A DNA stretch of 64,000 nt from Hyalella azteca (GCF_000764305.2 NW_025932761.1:62001-126000); one strand, 5' to 3'. Counted from the first letter of the stretch, positions 24,791 through 36,419 are shown. Numbers and translations are program-made. Notes: generated by a model not told the origin, from the letters alone.

Positions 24791-25684
24791 TGCTGGAGGA
24801 ATAAATTTATAGTTCTAGGTAATATCCCGACACTGTATATATCGTGGATACGTGCCCATTTAGTCCCTATACATATGCAGTGCCAAGCTACAAACACATA
24901 CGCACAAATGAACAAACAAACATTACAGAATATTTAAAAGATTAGTTCTAACATTAGGTCACGGTAACTTGCGGCACCTCAAGGTGGTAGTAACTCTTAA
25001 AAGTTTGGGAGACTCTGGGCTGCATGTTGAATCAGATGTTGCGTTCAAGTCATCTTTCCCTTACTTGCTTATTTAGGCGAATCAGTTCTATAGGTGAATT
25101 TGATAGAGTGAAATTATTATCAAATGAGAAATGAAGTGATGGGGAGTCCTAGTGTGCGTTATTGCGCCAACTTAAATCTGAGCGTTTTCGATGTAACTCA
25201 TTACAAGTATTGTGACACAAAAGATAGAAAAAAAGAGTCCAAGTTCATTTACGTGGAGCTTCAAATGACCGAGCTTATTTTAATATATGCGATTTTTAAC
25301 GTTGAGCCATATAAAATGATTATACGACGTTTACTGTCAAACATCCGCCGCCAGTAATTCATGAGTAGGTCCAGCCAGGCTCCCAACGTGTCATGTATTT
25401 TAATGAACTATTATTTTATTTCAGTGCAGTTTGTAGGAATCGTAAAGCGTTGATGTGTGATCATAATTCATTATCACTCATGATATTCTTAATTACCGAG
25501 ATTAATTAGGATTGATGGAAGATTAAATTCTAACAGTGTGCAGTACGTTTTGATGCACTTCTCATATTTCAGTATTTTCAGTTCGTTTCAATTGCGTGTG
25601 GCGCTTGACAGTCTGAGCTCGAGTGTGTGAAATTAGTTGCCCCGCGACTTCCATGAACTTCCTCAAGGTTAACAAGTCCCAATG
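24791..25684. other. gene-free stretch
   Basis: No gene recognised; a 77-codon ORF at 25,124-25,357 is without features. Confidence 0.4.
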
Positions 25685-26401
25685 CAGAGAATAGAATAGT
25701 AGTGTCGGCACTGAAGAAATAGGCCCATGGCCTGTTGCTGACTCTTGAACTTTTAGTGACTTGATTCACATGGGATCCGGCCTTTGGAACCCGATCTTTC
25801 CATAGCTGACGATTGATTGAGATAGCTGCTGGACTTATTGCCTGGTCCGTATATGTTGCTAGGCATTTTAAGACTGAACATATGCTCTTGCATAGCTTCG
25901 TCTAGTCTGTTTTTGAAGGCGTTTATACTCGGAGCGTCAACGATGCTATCGAGGAGGCTGTTCCACATGTCGGTGACTCGAAGCGAGAAGAAATGTTGTC
26001 GCATGGATGTGTTACAACGCAGTTTTTTAGTTTATAACCGTGGCCCCTGCTGTTGGTTCGTGTTTCAAATTCTAGTAATCCTTCTTGGACCTTGTATAAG
26101 CCATGAGTATGCATGTATGCTTCAATGAGGTCCCAACGCAAACGTCGATAATTGAGGCTTGGAAGCTTCTTAATCTTTAATCTTTCCTTATAGGACTTGC
26201 CTTTCAAGCCCGGAACTATCCTTGTTGCGCGTCTTTGAACACTCTCTACTAAATTTTTGTCCTTTTGAAATTTCGGTGACCACACAACGTTTCCAAACTC
26301 TAGGTTCGGGCGCACGACAGCAACAAACAACTGCTTCATCGCTTCTGCATCTAGGAACTCGAGAGAGCGTCTAATCAGTCCAAGTAATTTATTGGCTTTA
26401 T
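25685..26401 (-). pseudogene. CR1-like non-LTR retrotransposon, 3' part of ORF2 plus tail
   Basis: Read on the minus strand, this encodes the region downstream of the reverse transcriptase catalytic core that is typical of CR1-group LINEs: NKANKLLGLIRRSL, then VVRPNLEFGNVVWSP, VQRRATRIVPGLKG, RRLRWDLIEAY and NFFSLRVTDMWNSL-like blocks, ending at a stop near 25,753. A frame change near 25,950-26,000 makes it a pseudogene. The 3' end finishes in a short AATAGAATAG-type tail near 25,690. The upstream half of the same ORF is at 28,278-29,372; the two halves were separated by insertions at 26,402-28,277. Confidence 0.9.
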
Positions 26402-26403
26402 TA

Positions 26404-26935
26404 CCCTTTCACGGGTAAGTTACCATATATGATCACTTGAAATCGCGTCACAAAAAGCCTCACCACGGCTTCCTGTTTGTTTTTGAGGCATCCTTATAAT
26501 GCCTCAGTCAATCACTAATTATCTGACCATCGTTCTGTCTATAGCATCACCAGCTGCAAAGTCCACAAATTGAAATATGAGCATTTAAATGAAGGTTTTG
26601 ACTCGGACAATGGAATTGACGCTCTTTTCGCATTTTCTTCAAAAGGTGGAAGTATCAATATATATATTTATTTATTTTGGCAACTTGATTAAATTTAATT
26701 AAATTAAATTTTTATGTTTCTAATTTTTCATTTGCATAAACTGAATTTTAATTATAAAGAAAAATTTTGTGTACTGATTGCATTTATTGAATTCTTCAAG
26801 TGCGATTTAAACCTTCAATAGGCAAAATTTGAAAAAATTCATAGAAACAAATATATTGTATAATACTTCTTACTTTCTTGAAATGGTTTCTGAAATTTTA
26901 ATTTCTGGATATTTCAATGCTTGCCCGCTAAAGGG
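26404..26935. mobile_element. piggyBac-like MITE, 532 bp
   Basis: The left end CCCTTTCACGGGTAAG and the right end (reverse complement) CCCTTTAGCGGGCAAG form 16-bp inverted repeats with three mismatches. The right flank is TTAA (26,936-26,939) and the left flank is ATTA, a one-base variant of TTAA, the piggyBac target. No transposase frame is present. It interrupts the LINE together with the LTR-like element immediately downstream. Confidence 0.65.
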
Positions 26936-26939
26936 TTAA

Positions 26940-28277
26940 CTTGACCTTCAATTGATTAAATATGGAGATTTTAAGTTAAGTTAGTTTTGAGATGTTTTCT
27001 ATTTTTATTATACTCTTATTTTATCGGCAATCGCTTTTATTTCGTCAGATTGGTCCGAAGTGGTCATTTTCGGCACGTGAATAGGTTCTCGTATGAATAG
27101 GTTTTGGCAAAATAGTACAAAGAGAGGGTTGTAATGAAACACTGATACATTTCATATTAAATTGGGAAATTCAAGTTCACATCCTACGTCAACAAAAATC
27201 TCTAGTACCTGACAATGGTAATCTGAACACAATCAAAAGTCCAAAACCTATCAGTTTACATCATTAAAATCATCTAATGTTACCGGTAAAATGCTGATGC
27301 ATTGCAGTTCCGTTGAGCCGTACGACTGTTGTAAACGACCGTAACTCGCGCACCCGTTCACGGTCGTGTGTTCAGCGACCGTACCGCGTATGTCGCCGAG
27401 CGTTGCAGCCGTATTTCAAGTGGCCGTACTGCAGCTGTAGCCGCGCGTCTCTCTTCACAGTTGCTCTTTCTTCATAACTGTCGTATCTCGTTGATATAGA
27501 TGTCTCACGGTCAGTCTGGCCGTAGATTGCTAGTAGGTTTACTGCGGTTGATGGTTGTGACCGTATTGTTTCTTCTGATGAGAACTGTGACCGTACCGGT
27601 GACCGTACCGATGAGAATTGCCCCGCAGTGCTCTGTAGTTGAGTCTCCATGACTGCAGGTGTTCTAATCGCTGGACAACTCGTGGCTTCTCGCGTTGTCT
27701 CACGACTGAGTCGCAGCCGTAGTGTTGATGTTGACCGTATAATATGTTGAAGTCGTAGCCGTCCATTGTATATGTTTGCCGCGCTCACAGGAATCGTAAC
27801 TGCCTCGGTGAGTCTAAGTTTCTCGCAACCGTCAAAGTTCAAAACGGAGAAACCGCCGTCCTAACGGCCGGCGGCCGTCGCAAAGTCCGCTGGCTGCAGA
27901 CTGTGCTCGTGACCGTGACTTTCGTAGAACCAACCCTTGGCGCGAATTTTGAGGTCCTTATATACGCTAGTGTCGCGCACAGTTAAGCCTATACCCTCGA
28001 AGTGACGCCGCGACGGTTGTGAGTTCCACAAGGTCAGCACCTTTGATACCCTCGCCATTTCAAACTATAAACAACCCTCGGTCTCACGGTCTCGAGAACA
28101 AAAGCACCTTATGCAAGCTTTTACAGTTTCACCCCAAATTCCTGTAGCCTTCTTAACACTTCACTCTAAGTCTCTAACTTCCAGTAACTTTCTTAACACA
28201 AGTTTTTAATTCACCCTCAACTACGTTCAATAAAGTATAATATAATTTTAAGTCAGAATTACCGACGCTCTAATCAC
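26940..28277 (-). mobile_element. LTR-like interspersed element rich in GACCGTA, copy 1
   Basis: It is homologous over about 1.1 kb to 43,138-44,392. Both copies are full of CCGTA/GACCGT heptamers (over 20 in copy 1) and are best read on the minus strand. There, a region of conserved sequence (TTGTTCTCGAGACCGTGAGA, then GGGTTGTTTATAGTT) precedes a TATA box, GCGTATATAAGGACC, at about 27,953-27,967. A tail with ATAATAAAAATAG lies at the other end. A promoter, a poly(A)-like signal and no conserved ORF suggest a solo LTR or a non-autonomous retroelement. The minus ORF at 27,372-27,842 is not conserved in copy 2 and looks like heptamer translation. Confidence 0.6.
27953..27967 (-). promoter_or_regulatory. 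TATA box of the LTR-like element, copy 1
   Basis: GCGTATATAAGGACC on the minus strand. The equivalent position of copy 2 (44,134-44,148) reads GCGTATAAAAGGACC, so the TATA core and flanks are conserved while much surrounding sequence has diverged. Confidence 0.55.
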
Positions 28278-29372
28278 AATATGCTTAGAAAATTTTAACT
28301 CATTGTCGATATTAACTCCAATATCTTTTTCCATTGTCGATTTCGACATCATCACTCTGTCGTTGCAACCGTGTCTTCTCATACTGTAATCTTGCTGTTC
28401 ATTATTCTTGCCAAGGTGGATAACTTTACATATGTCAGCGTAAAACGCAGCTGCCACTCATCAGACCAGTCAACCAGCCTGTCAAGATCGCCTTGCAACT
28501 GTACTTTTTGCGACGTATTCTTCACTGTATTATAAATTTTTGTGTCGTCAGCATACATCAAGTAAACGCTAGACACGCTATATTCTGGCAGATCGTTTAT
28601 AAACGCAACAAATAAAATAGGCTCGTGAACGCTTCCTTGTGGCACGCCGCTGCGCACTGAAGCCCAGTCTGATACGGATCCATTAATACTGACACGTTGT
28701 CGCCTCCCTTCTAGAAAATCTCTGATCATTTGAGTACATTACTCGCCATTCCCAAAGACTTCAATTTACGCAACAGCCGCTCATGTGGGACACTGTCAAA
28801 TACCACGGCAAAATCAAGGTACACTGCATCTACTGGCTCCTTTTTGTCCAACAGGAGAGTCCATTCGTTCAGAGTAGACAAGAGGTTAGTGGTGCAGGAT
28901 CTCCCGGCAATAAAGCCATGTTGACAGTCTGATAGGAGATTATTAGCAGTCAAATGATCTATCAATCGATCCCTCACAACAGATTCCATTACTTTACAAA
29001 CGACACTTGCAAGGTAATCACCTTTTTGTCTTTTGAGCTTTTGAGCTTTTATCACCTTTTTTTAATAATGGTGTCACTTGCTTCTTTCCAGTCAGCCGGC
29101 AAGATCCCTTCGTTCAAAGTTTTTCAAAAAAATGACGTCAGAGGGCCGGCTAGGACAGTTGCTAACTTTTTGAGTAATCTGGGGTGAAAGCCGTCCGGTC
29201 CACATGACTTGTTTGAATTTACAGCGATAAGGCGCTTGAGAACCTCTTCTTCTTGTATTTCAAATCTTGTTAATTTAGAGCCGACTGGGTGCTCCTCAAG
29301 AGGGCGCAGCCGAAGACCACAAATTTTACTCTTAAATAAGCCCTGGAGCCAACGCCCAACCTCACCATGCAT
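28278..29372 (-). pseudogene. CR1-like LINE reverse transcriptase, core part, broken
   Basis: The minus strand encodes RT blocks in order: NKSCGPDGFHPRLLKKLA (about 29,220), SVVCKVMESVVRDRL, CQHGFIAGRSCTTNLL, VDAVYLDFAVVFDSVPHERLL, RRQRVSINGSVSDW, SGVPQGSV, then the catalytic box YADD (about 28,544-28,555) and the post-catalytic EKDIGVNIDNELKFSKHI. Several frame changes are needed, including one within a local AAAAGGTGAT/AAAGCTC duplication near 29,010-29,060. The frame stops dead at 28,278 after SKHI and resumes at 26,401 with NKANK. The clade assignment rests on the RT blocks and the conserved region after them. Confidence 0.92.
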
Positions 29373-29535
29373 TAACTTTACCCAGCCTCAAAGGTAGAAG
29401 CCGAAGACTACGCTTGAACTCCGTAATCCAGACAAGCGACACACTGCCGAAAGATAATAGCACCGTAAGTCTTCAGCCAATGATTAAGCATGCTTGCTCA
29501 TTAGCAGGCAGTTCCTCATCCGGCTGTACCTACTC
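29300..29535. repeat. dispersed repeat R, segment 1a (partner 30,065-30,295)
   Basis: The blocks AATTTTACTCTTAAATA, CCGTAATCCAGA, GCGACACACTG, AAAGATAA, GTCTTCAGCCAAT and AAGCATGCTTGCTCAT recur in the same order at 30,065-30,270. Together with the following segment this seems to be one long unidentified repeat present twice. Confidence 0.6.
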
Positions 29536-29639
29536 GGGCCTAACCTCTTCTGGCCTAAGCTATTCACGCTGCCCCAGCTCACAACCTTCTTGCAGCCAAT
29601 GACAAGCTCTAGCAGCACACTTGGACCGCCTTTCTAACT

Positions 29640-29940
29640 TACTGCAGCCAATGAGGTTAGGTTAGGTCCACTCAGGTTTGTTTTGGGTGGAGTAATGTTG
29701 CAGTTTGTGTAGGTTAGGCCAGAAGAGGTTTGGCCAGATGCAGCATGGCAATGTTTATCTTTAGCGAGCTTATTTTGTGGCTGTGGGCATCCGGCGCTAT
29801 GGTTTTAAGCAGTTGACTTTATAGGCTGTTATGCCCTCTAGCGTTCTTACCTACGGAAATAAATATGAACTAAGTGTGAAGTTTGGCAATGCTGGCCTCC
29901 GGCATACGCCCCCTCCTCAATAGCTGGAATGCTATTCAGA
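29640..29940. repeat. dispersed repeat R, segment 1b (partner 31,220-31,445 plus 32,076-32,140)
   Basis: GAGGTTAGGTTAGGTCCACT, TTGGCCAGATGCAGCATGG, GGTTTTAAGCAGTTGACTT and ATAGGCTGTTATGCCCTCTA recur at 31,230-31,443. After a 622-bp insertion, homology resumes at 32,080 with TCTTACC.ACGGAAA and GAACT.AGTGTGAAGTT. This copy therefore shows the uninterrupted site. Confidence 0.85.
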
Positions 29941-30064
29941 GAGCTTAATTAATATGTTAATGATCATAGGCCTTGTATGTTCCGCACTCTGATGAAATGT
30001 TGTTTGTGCAAGGTTAAAAGTCAAGGGGGGGAGTGGCATCCGTAGGCCAAAAATTTAACTCTTA

Positions 30065-30295
30065 AATAGCAAATAAATGGCATTTAACTCTTAAATGGCG
30101 TTGCCCTGTAGGCAACGTCCAGCTTCATCATGTAATAACTTTACTCAGCCCCAGGACTAGAAGCCGCCGAAAACGCTGGAACACCGTAATCCAGAACAGT
30201 GACACACTGCTCAAAGATAACAACGTCGTAGGTCTTCAGCCAATACTTAATTAAGCATGCTCGCTCATAAGCAGGCAGTCTGCATCGCATCCGGT
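30065..30295. repeat. dispersed repeat R, segment 2a
   Basis: Second copy of the segment at 29,300-29,535, with substitutions and small indels. No coding content seen. Confidence 0.6.
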
Positions 30296-30564
30296 TGGCA
30301 TCGCCTGCCGAAGACAACCACTGCCCTGGATGTAATGGACCATCATGATTCCTGCCTTCCGGAACGTAGCCTTCAACACTGCTGGACAATCACATCTAGG
30401 CCGTGCGTTGAACTAGCCCTCGGTCGAACGGCCGCTCGTCGAAGGACGATACATTTTGGAACAGAACTATGCTATCTGAGACCTAACTTCAGATGCGGTG
30501 AACGTAAAACTACGTAATTTAACGATGCCCGGAAGTCATATTCGATCCGCGGCCCGATGGTATA

Positions 30565-30989
30565 GTATAGCATTGTATAGTATAGAATAGTATCTTCGGC
30601 ATTAAAGAATAGGCCTGGATAGGCCTGTCGCCGATTCTTGTACTTTTCTTGACTAGACTGGCCTTTTGATCAGATCTTTTCAACGGACGGTAGATTTAAA
30701 ATCGCTTCTAAATATCAGTTGTTCCGTAGGGTACGAGGCATTTTAAGACTAAACATATGCTAGTCTGCTCTTGAACGCGTTCATACTCGGAGCGTCAACA
30801 ATATCTTCAGGGAGGCTGTTCCACATGTCAGTGACTCGAAGAGAGAAGAAATGTTGTCGCGTGGATAAGTTGCACCGCAGTTTTTAAGTTTATAGCTGTG
30901 GCCCCTGATGTTAGTTCTTGTTTCAAATTCTAGTAATCCTTCTGGGACCTTGTACAAACCATGAGTGTACTTGTATACTTCAATGAGCA
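30565..30989 (-). pseudogene. CR1-like LINE, 5'-truncated 3' end
   Basis: Minus-strand sequence matches the 3' end at 25,685-26,130 in the same order: a region encoding YKVPEGLLEFET-like, RGHSYKLKNC-like and FFSLRVTDMWNSL residues, then 3' untranslated sequence. It ends in a TAGTATAGAATAG tail at 30,565-30,595. Homology stops abruptly at 30,989 on the 5' side, as expected for a 5'-truncated target-primed insertion. Confidence 0.88.
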
Positions 30990-31219
30990 GGTTTTATGCA
31001 AGGCTGGAGAAGGACAAAGCCTAGTGGTTCACGGCTGATTGGTGGATGTCCGGAGAGATTCAAGGCGTTCGATTCAGGGCTTATTGGTGCACTAAATTGG
31101 TTATGCACGTCAGCGCTCCCGGTTGCACCTACTCTGGCCTCACCTATTAACGCTGCCCCGGCTCACAAATTTTTTGCAACCAATAACTAGCTCTACCAGT
31201 ACAATTGAACCGCCTTTCT

Positions 31220-32140
31220 AACTTTTTGCAGCCAATGAGGTTAGGTTAGGTCCACTCAGGTTTGTTTTAAGTGGAACAATGTTAAAAGTTGTGTAGGTTA
31301 TGCCATAAGAGTTTAGGTGGGAAAAGGTTTGGCCAGATGCAGCATGGCTGTGGTCAACTTTAGTATGCTTGCATGCATAGTGGCTGTGGACATACGGAGC
31401 TATGGTTTTAAGCAGTTGACTTCATAGGCTGTTATGCCCTCTAGTCAGAGGTGGGCAGTAGCGCGCTACATGTAGCGGCCGCTACATTTTTAGTAGCGGT
31501 AGCGGCGCTACATTTAAGCAATTGTAGCGGTAGCGGCCGCGGCCGCTACATTTAAGCACTTGCAGCGGTAGCGGTAGCGGCGCTACATTTAAGCAATTGT
31601 AGCGGTAGCGCCCGCTACATGTTTAAGTAACGATACGAGGTTTTGCCGCTACAGCGCTACCGCTACATTTATAGATAAAGCCTTAATATTTAACTTAATA
31701 GTATTAAATATTATTTAAAAACCATCATGATACTTACATAATATAAATTACAGAATGAAACTGTACGAAAGATTTTGGTGTAATGTTGTCAACCTCAGCC
31801 TGTTACTAGTGTCAACATGTTAGTTGTTACTTGTTAAGTTACAGAGGTGGGCAGTAGCGCGCTACATTTTCAGTAGCGGTAGCGGTAGCGGCGCTACATT
31901 TAAGCAATTGTAGCGGTAGCGCCCGCTACATTTAGAGCATGTAGCGGTAGCGGTAGCGCCCGCTACATTTAGAGCATGTAGCGGTAGCGGTAGCGCCCGC
32001 TACATTTAGAGCATGTAGCGGTAGCGGTAGCAGACGCTACATTTCAAAGTAGCGCTGCCCAGCTCTGCCTCTAGTCATCTTACCCACGGAAAGGAATATG
32101 AACTTAGTGTGAAGTTGCTCAAAGCTGGCCTCTGGCATGC
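31220..32140. repeat. dispersed repeat R, segment 2b, split by a hAT-type MITE
   Basis: Homologous to 29,640-29,940. The two halves (to 31,445 and from 32,076) are separated by the element at 31,446-32,067. Confidence 0.85.
31446..32067. mobile_element. hAT-type MITE, 622 bp, with perfect 8-bp target duplication
   Basis: It starts CAGAGGTGGGCAGTAGCGC and ends in GCGCTGCCCAGCTCTG, whose reverse complement is CAGAGCTGGGCAGCGC, so the termini are imperfect inverted repeats of the CAG...TGGGCA hAT style. The 8-bp direct repeat CCTCTAGT flanks it at 31,438-31,445 and 32,068-32,075. The uninterrupted paralogue at 29,830 has GCCCTCTAGC once. The interior is mostly TAGCGG/GCGCTACATT tandem repeats in opposite orientations on either side of an AT-rich centre, and it encodes nothing. 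A second left-end-like sequence (CAGAGGTGGGCAGTAGCGCG) occurs at 31,844, so the copy may be internally duplicated or a nested pair. Confidence 0.92.
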
Positions 32141-33360
32141 GCTCCCGTATCGGAGTATAAGGAAACCTGGATCAAATCATTCGCGTGGGTACATGCTTAG
32201 AGAGGTTATTTGGTTTTTATTTCGCCTTCATGCTTCCTCTTGCATCAACTTATTTTTAATCAAGTTTTGCTCCGCGCATTTTCCAAAGCAATCGCAAACA
32301 ACCATTTATAAGTTTTAGTTTAAACGTGCGCCGGTATTCCTTAAAGTATTCGCCGTGGCCGGTCTTGTTGCCGGTCTCCAAGATTTTACACTACATAGTG
32401 ACCCAAAAATATCTCCCAAGCAAATTAACACAGCTTGATGAAATTTGGCACATGTACTAATTCGTACATAACGGTGTTGTTTAGATCGTGACAATTTTTC
32501 AATTTTGTCTTCGCTTGCGACATATACTGCACAAAATGCCAACATTGGCAGTAAAATTGGTATATCTCCGCTAAAATCATGGTATAAAAATCATGGTCAG
32601 TAAAGTTGGTATATCTCCGCTAAAATAAAAGTGGGTATATCATGAATAGTGAGTGAGGTGAGCAGAGCAGTTGAAAAAAATTCCTTATTAAAGTTTTCAA
32701 ATACTTTTCCTAGAGATATTGCAGTGTTAGACATTTTGCGACTTTTATTTTTTAATAAAATTATAATTTACCTTTACCTAGGCAACACCGTTTGGAAGTT
32801 GATGTCGCGCACACAATTTTATCGTTGATCATTATCGTTCGGCTGATCCCCGTTGCAGGTTAGTTTAAACTCTAATAGGTTCTTTTTTATTTTTTTAATA
32901 ATTGTTATATTGTATTATTATTTCTTTATTCATCTTCAACGACGATCATTTAGTAGATTTATTCTTCAGCTAATACGCACGTTGCCAATTGGAATTGGAA
33001 TTGGAGTTGGGGTGCGTGGTGACCTACGGTCACGACCTTTAAATCGGTCATACACGCCGCTTAAAAAACTTTTACTAGCATCGAAAAAATTAAAAGTTCA
33101 CACTCTTATGTTAACAAAAAAGTTCAAAAATACCATATTCACAGCTGTCCTAAGAAAAAATATAAAAATTTGACAATCGCAAAAAATTAAAACCACGTAC
33201 TAAAACAATTCGGCACGTTCACACGTCTTCCCACCCATTGTTTAGGCCACTATATTTAGTTTAGCAATATTCCAATTAGTTTCGCTACTATGACTGTTTT
33301 ACGACGTGTCAGAGGTGCGTCCCGAGTTGCCCCGCCAGTACCGAGTTGCCCCGTTTGACG
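32141..33360. other. gene-free stretch
   Basis: No recognisable gene. A 106-codon ORF at 32,853-33,173 is an AT-rich hydrophobic frame followed by lysine-rich residues and has no domain. Confidence 0.4.
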
Positions 33361-33361
33361 G

Positions 33362-33845
33362 TATAAGTAGACCATTATCCAGTAACATATCATGGATACC
33401 TACCTCATACCAGCATATCAATATCATACATAAGATATTGGTTTAAATTTTGAGTAAATGTTGAAATTAAAACTGAATGGATTTTTAAAAATTTCTGGTT
33501 TGTCACAATGTTTAAAAATCAGACCATGACTAGCCTACATGTCATGATGTTAGTGAAGAACAACAGAGATGAACAAAAACTATGAGAAACCATATTGTTG
33601 AGTAAGAGCAAAATAAGATGATTGAATTCATTATAGTAAATGGACAAAGAGATGAAAGAGGTGGACACTGGAGACTGTCTGGAGTGACTGGAGTATGGAC
33701 ACTGGCATAGTGGCAACTGGCAAACTAATGATTTTTTTAGCATCAGTTCATTTTTAATTTCCTCATTTACTCAAGATTTTAACCAATTTCTTATGTATGA
33801 TAATTCTGGTATCCAAGATACTTTACTGGTCTACTTATATAGCCT
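33362..33845. repeat. repeat X: inverted arms about 85 bp long, 300 bp apart
   Basis: The left arm (33,362-33,460: TATAAGTAGACC, GGATACC, CATACATAAGATATTGG, TTTTGAGTAAATG) is matched by the reverse complement at about 33,765-33,845. A third copy in the left-arm orientation lies at 34,024-34,087 plus 35,061-35,097, interrupted by another element. This may be a fold-back element or two insertions in opposite orientation. Confidence 0.7.
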
Positions 33846-34087
33846 TATAGGGCTCAAATATAAACTTGAAGTTGAAGAAGAGTTTAAAAAACTCTCTGCT
33901 CTGTCATTATGATTGGACTTGGACAGTACACAAGTGGTATGCCTTCCTAAATCCTAAGAGGCAAAGTGGCAAAGCAGAGAGTATTTTAGACTCTCCTTAA
34001 ACTTAAAGTTCAATTTTAACTCCTATAAGTAGACCAGCAAAGTAGGCTATTATTTATGGATACCAGTATGATCACCATGATGGCCTA

Positions 34088-35060
34088 GGGTAAAGTTTGG
34101 TAAACACACCATATTCCGACACATTGAGGACGTAGCAAGAAATGAATGGCTATAAAAATATCACAGTATGCGCAACTCGAGTTCAGATTGCTTTACGTCA
34201 ATCTCAAAACACCACACTAAGCGCCAGCAATGATGAAACGTCACAAACTGTTGCCATATTTATTTAAAAGCCTTTAGAATTCAAACCTACAGGCTACAAA
34301 ATCCCTGAATTCCAACGCTGTGTGTGACTAAATTTGGCATATTGTGAGACTAATTCTGACAGCTCTTCAAACTCTATTAATTTGTAATTCTGAATTTCTG
34401 ATGCCCTGTGTTGGAATTCTAACGCCCTGCGTGAGCTGTATCGGAATACAACATAGCTCTGAATGAGCCTAATTAAGAAATTAATTTTTTAACTAAGCTT
34501 TTAATTAAGAGCTATTAAGCTTTTAATGAGGAAAATTTTAATTTTTGGACACAGCTTGGAACGAGCTGTGTGTGTCTAATTCCAAGCTGTGTCGGAATTG
34601 GTTTTTATGTGTCTAAAACCCTCGCTTAACTTGATCATCTATTAATTTATTGACCACTTAAAATCAGCAAATACAAGTATACATGAAGGATTCCTAATAT
34701 ATTCAGACTTACTTAAAAGTCTCAAACCATAATATTCTACCACTTAAAATCACTTGATAATATTCTTTCTACACAAACAGTTTATCACTATTTGGTAGAG
34801 CAAGGTCAACTATCAACTTTGACATGTTTTTTAATATTCTCACTGGGTGATGTGCACTGTCTCTTTGAGGATGAGGATCTTAACATTTTCCCGCCAGATG
34901 GCCCAGACCTAGTGTTTTGGCAATAGTATGGCGCGCAATAGTATGACATCACTATTTCAACCATCAACGAATGCGTGGAACTAAGACAAAGCTTAATATC
35001 AAGGAAAAAGTTGAGAAGTGTTGGAATTACCCACGATATCGGAATATGGTGCGTTTACCC
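34088..35060. mobile_element. TA-flanked TIR element, 973 bp, inserted in repeat X
   Basis: The left end GGGTAAAGTTTGGTAAACAC and then ACCATATTCCGA, and the right end (reverse complement) GGGTAAACGCACCATATTCC then GA, match apart from a 9-bp insertion in the left arm. TA flanks both sides (34,086-34,087 and 35,061-35,062). Removing it rejoins a continuous copy of repeat X. Inside there is no transposase, but there are palindromes, for example GACACAGCTTGGAA with its exact complement TTCCAAGCTGTGTC 18 nt later at about 34,548-34,593. Likely a MITE of a TA-targeting superfamily. Confidence 0.8.
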
Positions 35061-35204
35061 TACATGAAATATTAGTTTAAATCTTGAGTAAATGAGATAA
35101 ATAATAAAATATGTTTGAAAATTACTTTTAAAGACAACACTTCTAAAGAATCCAGTGTTTCCAATGTTACAGATGTACAATGAATTTCTAATTTTATTTT
35201 CAAA

Positions 35205-35565
35205 TATTAAAAAAATTAATTTTTCAATTTTTTTAATAAATAGAATTTTATTTATTTATTCTGTCAATTGATTCATGCATTCATTGCATTGCCTCCAACT
35301 TCACACAAGTGTTCAAAATATCAGTTGGACAGGTAAAAGTGTTTCAAATATCAAATTCAATTATAAGAGCTGACAAAATTATTTTTTCAGTTTTTTTAAT
35401 ATTGAAAGAACAATTTTTTATTTATAAAATTATTTTTTTTTTCATTTGATTCATGCATTGTCTTCAACTTTACGCAAGTGTGCAAAATTTCAGATCGATA
35501 GGATAAGTAGAAGTGTGTTAAATTTTGATTATATTTGTAGCAGACAGACAAATAACAAGAAGTGA
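35205..35565. repeat. diverged tandem duplication, unit about 185 bp
   Basis: ATTATTTTTTCAGTTTTTTTAAT-like, GATTCATGCATT, CAACTT.AC.CAAGTGT and GGA.AGGTAAAAGTG-like blocks appear in order at 35,205-35,375 and again at 35,380-35,565. No coding content. Confidence 0.7.
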
Positions 35566-36419
35566 AGTTAGAGAAAAGTGTTGTGAAAATGAACTGATTC
35601 AAAAAAATCACTGGTTTGCACTATGCTAAGAGGTGTCTGAGGTGATAATACAGAAAAAGATCTGAGACAGAGTGGGAGACTGGGAGTGGATGGGCTGGCT
35701 GAGGCCCCTGAGCCACGGTGCCAACTGCCAGGCTGTAGAGTAGGGCCTTCTAGCTCAAGATATTGACATTTTAAGATTTATATCAGCCACCTCAACTTTA
35801 CATTGACATCCTTTGAGGATCTTCATCAGCTATCTTGACCTAACATCGGCATTCCATTTGTCACGGTCTGGAAGGTGCAAACATGCGGCATGTGTGCCAG
35901 AGGTGCATTTTGGGATGTTTGCCACTAATGCCAGTATGCCAGAGAAGAAAGTTGCCAGTATGCTTGTTAGAAAAAATGAAAGTGCATCTCTGACCAATGC
36001 CCAATGATCGACACTCGCCCACATGCTTTACAATCAATTTGTACAAAATTGTGGTACACCTTACAATTTGAGGATATCGAAATACAAAATTGCACCTCAT
36101 GTACTAAGTTATAATTCCAAATCACTTGTGTACCGTGACCCCAATATTTACGTATAGACACAAACTATAGTCAGCCAAACCAAATGGCTGGCTAGCCACA
36201 GTCAGTTGAACTTCAGATGCCATACGGTGCGGGTTAACCATTTTTGGTCTCATCATCCTTTTGTATCTAGAGTAAGCCTACATTGTAACTTGACTACATT
36301 GCTCACTTGGCCCATTTCACTTGATGCATACACCTTTGTCTTTACCTTATCTCCTGAGTAAACCCTACTTGTTTTAAGACTATTCATCAGCAGCTGACAC
36401 TTGATATCTTTCTGTGCAG
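35566..36419. other. upstream flank / putative intron of NUP98 block A
   Basis: No coding homology. It ends in an acceptor-like pyrimidine tract and TTTCTGTGCAG directly before the exon at 36,420. Overlapping small ORFs on both strands at 35,813-36,161 look spurious. Confidence 0.4.

Noticed and set aside
27372..27842. 156-codon minus ORF rich in Arg, Ser, Tyr-Gly
   Set aside because: Not conserved in the second copy of the element, and its composition follows the GACCGTA heptamer.
35813..36161. Cluster of five overlapping ORFs on both strands
   Set aside because: Mutually exclusive frames in one 350-bp stretch with no domain and no splice support.
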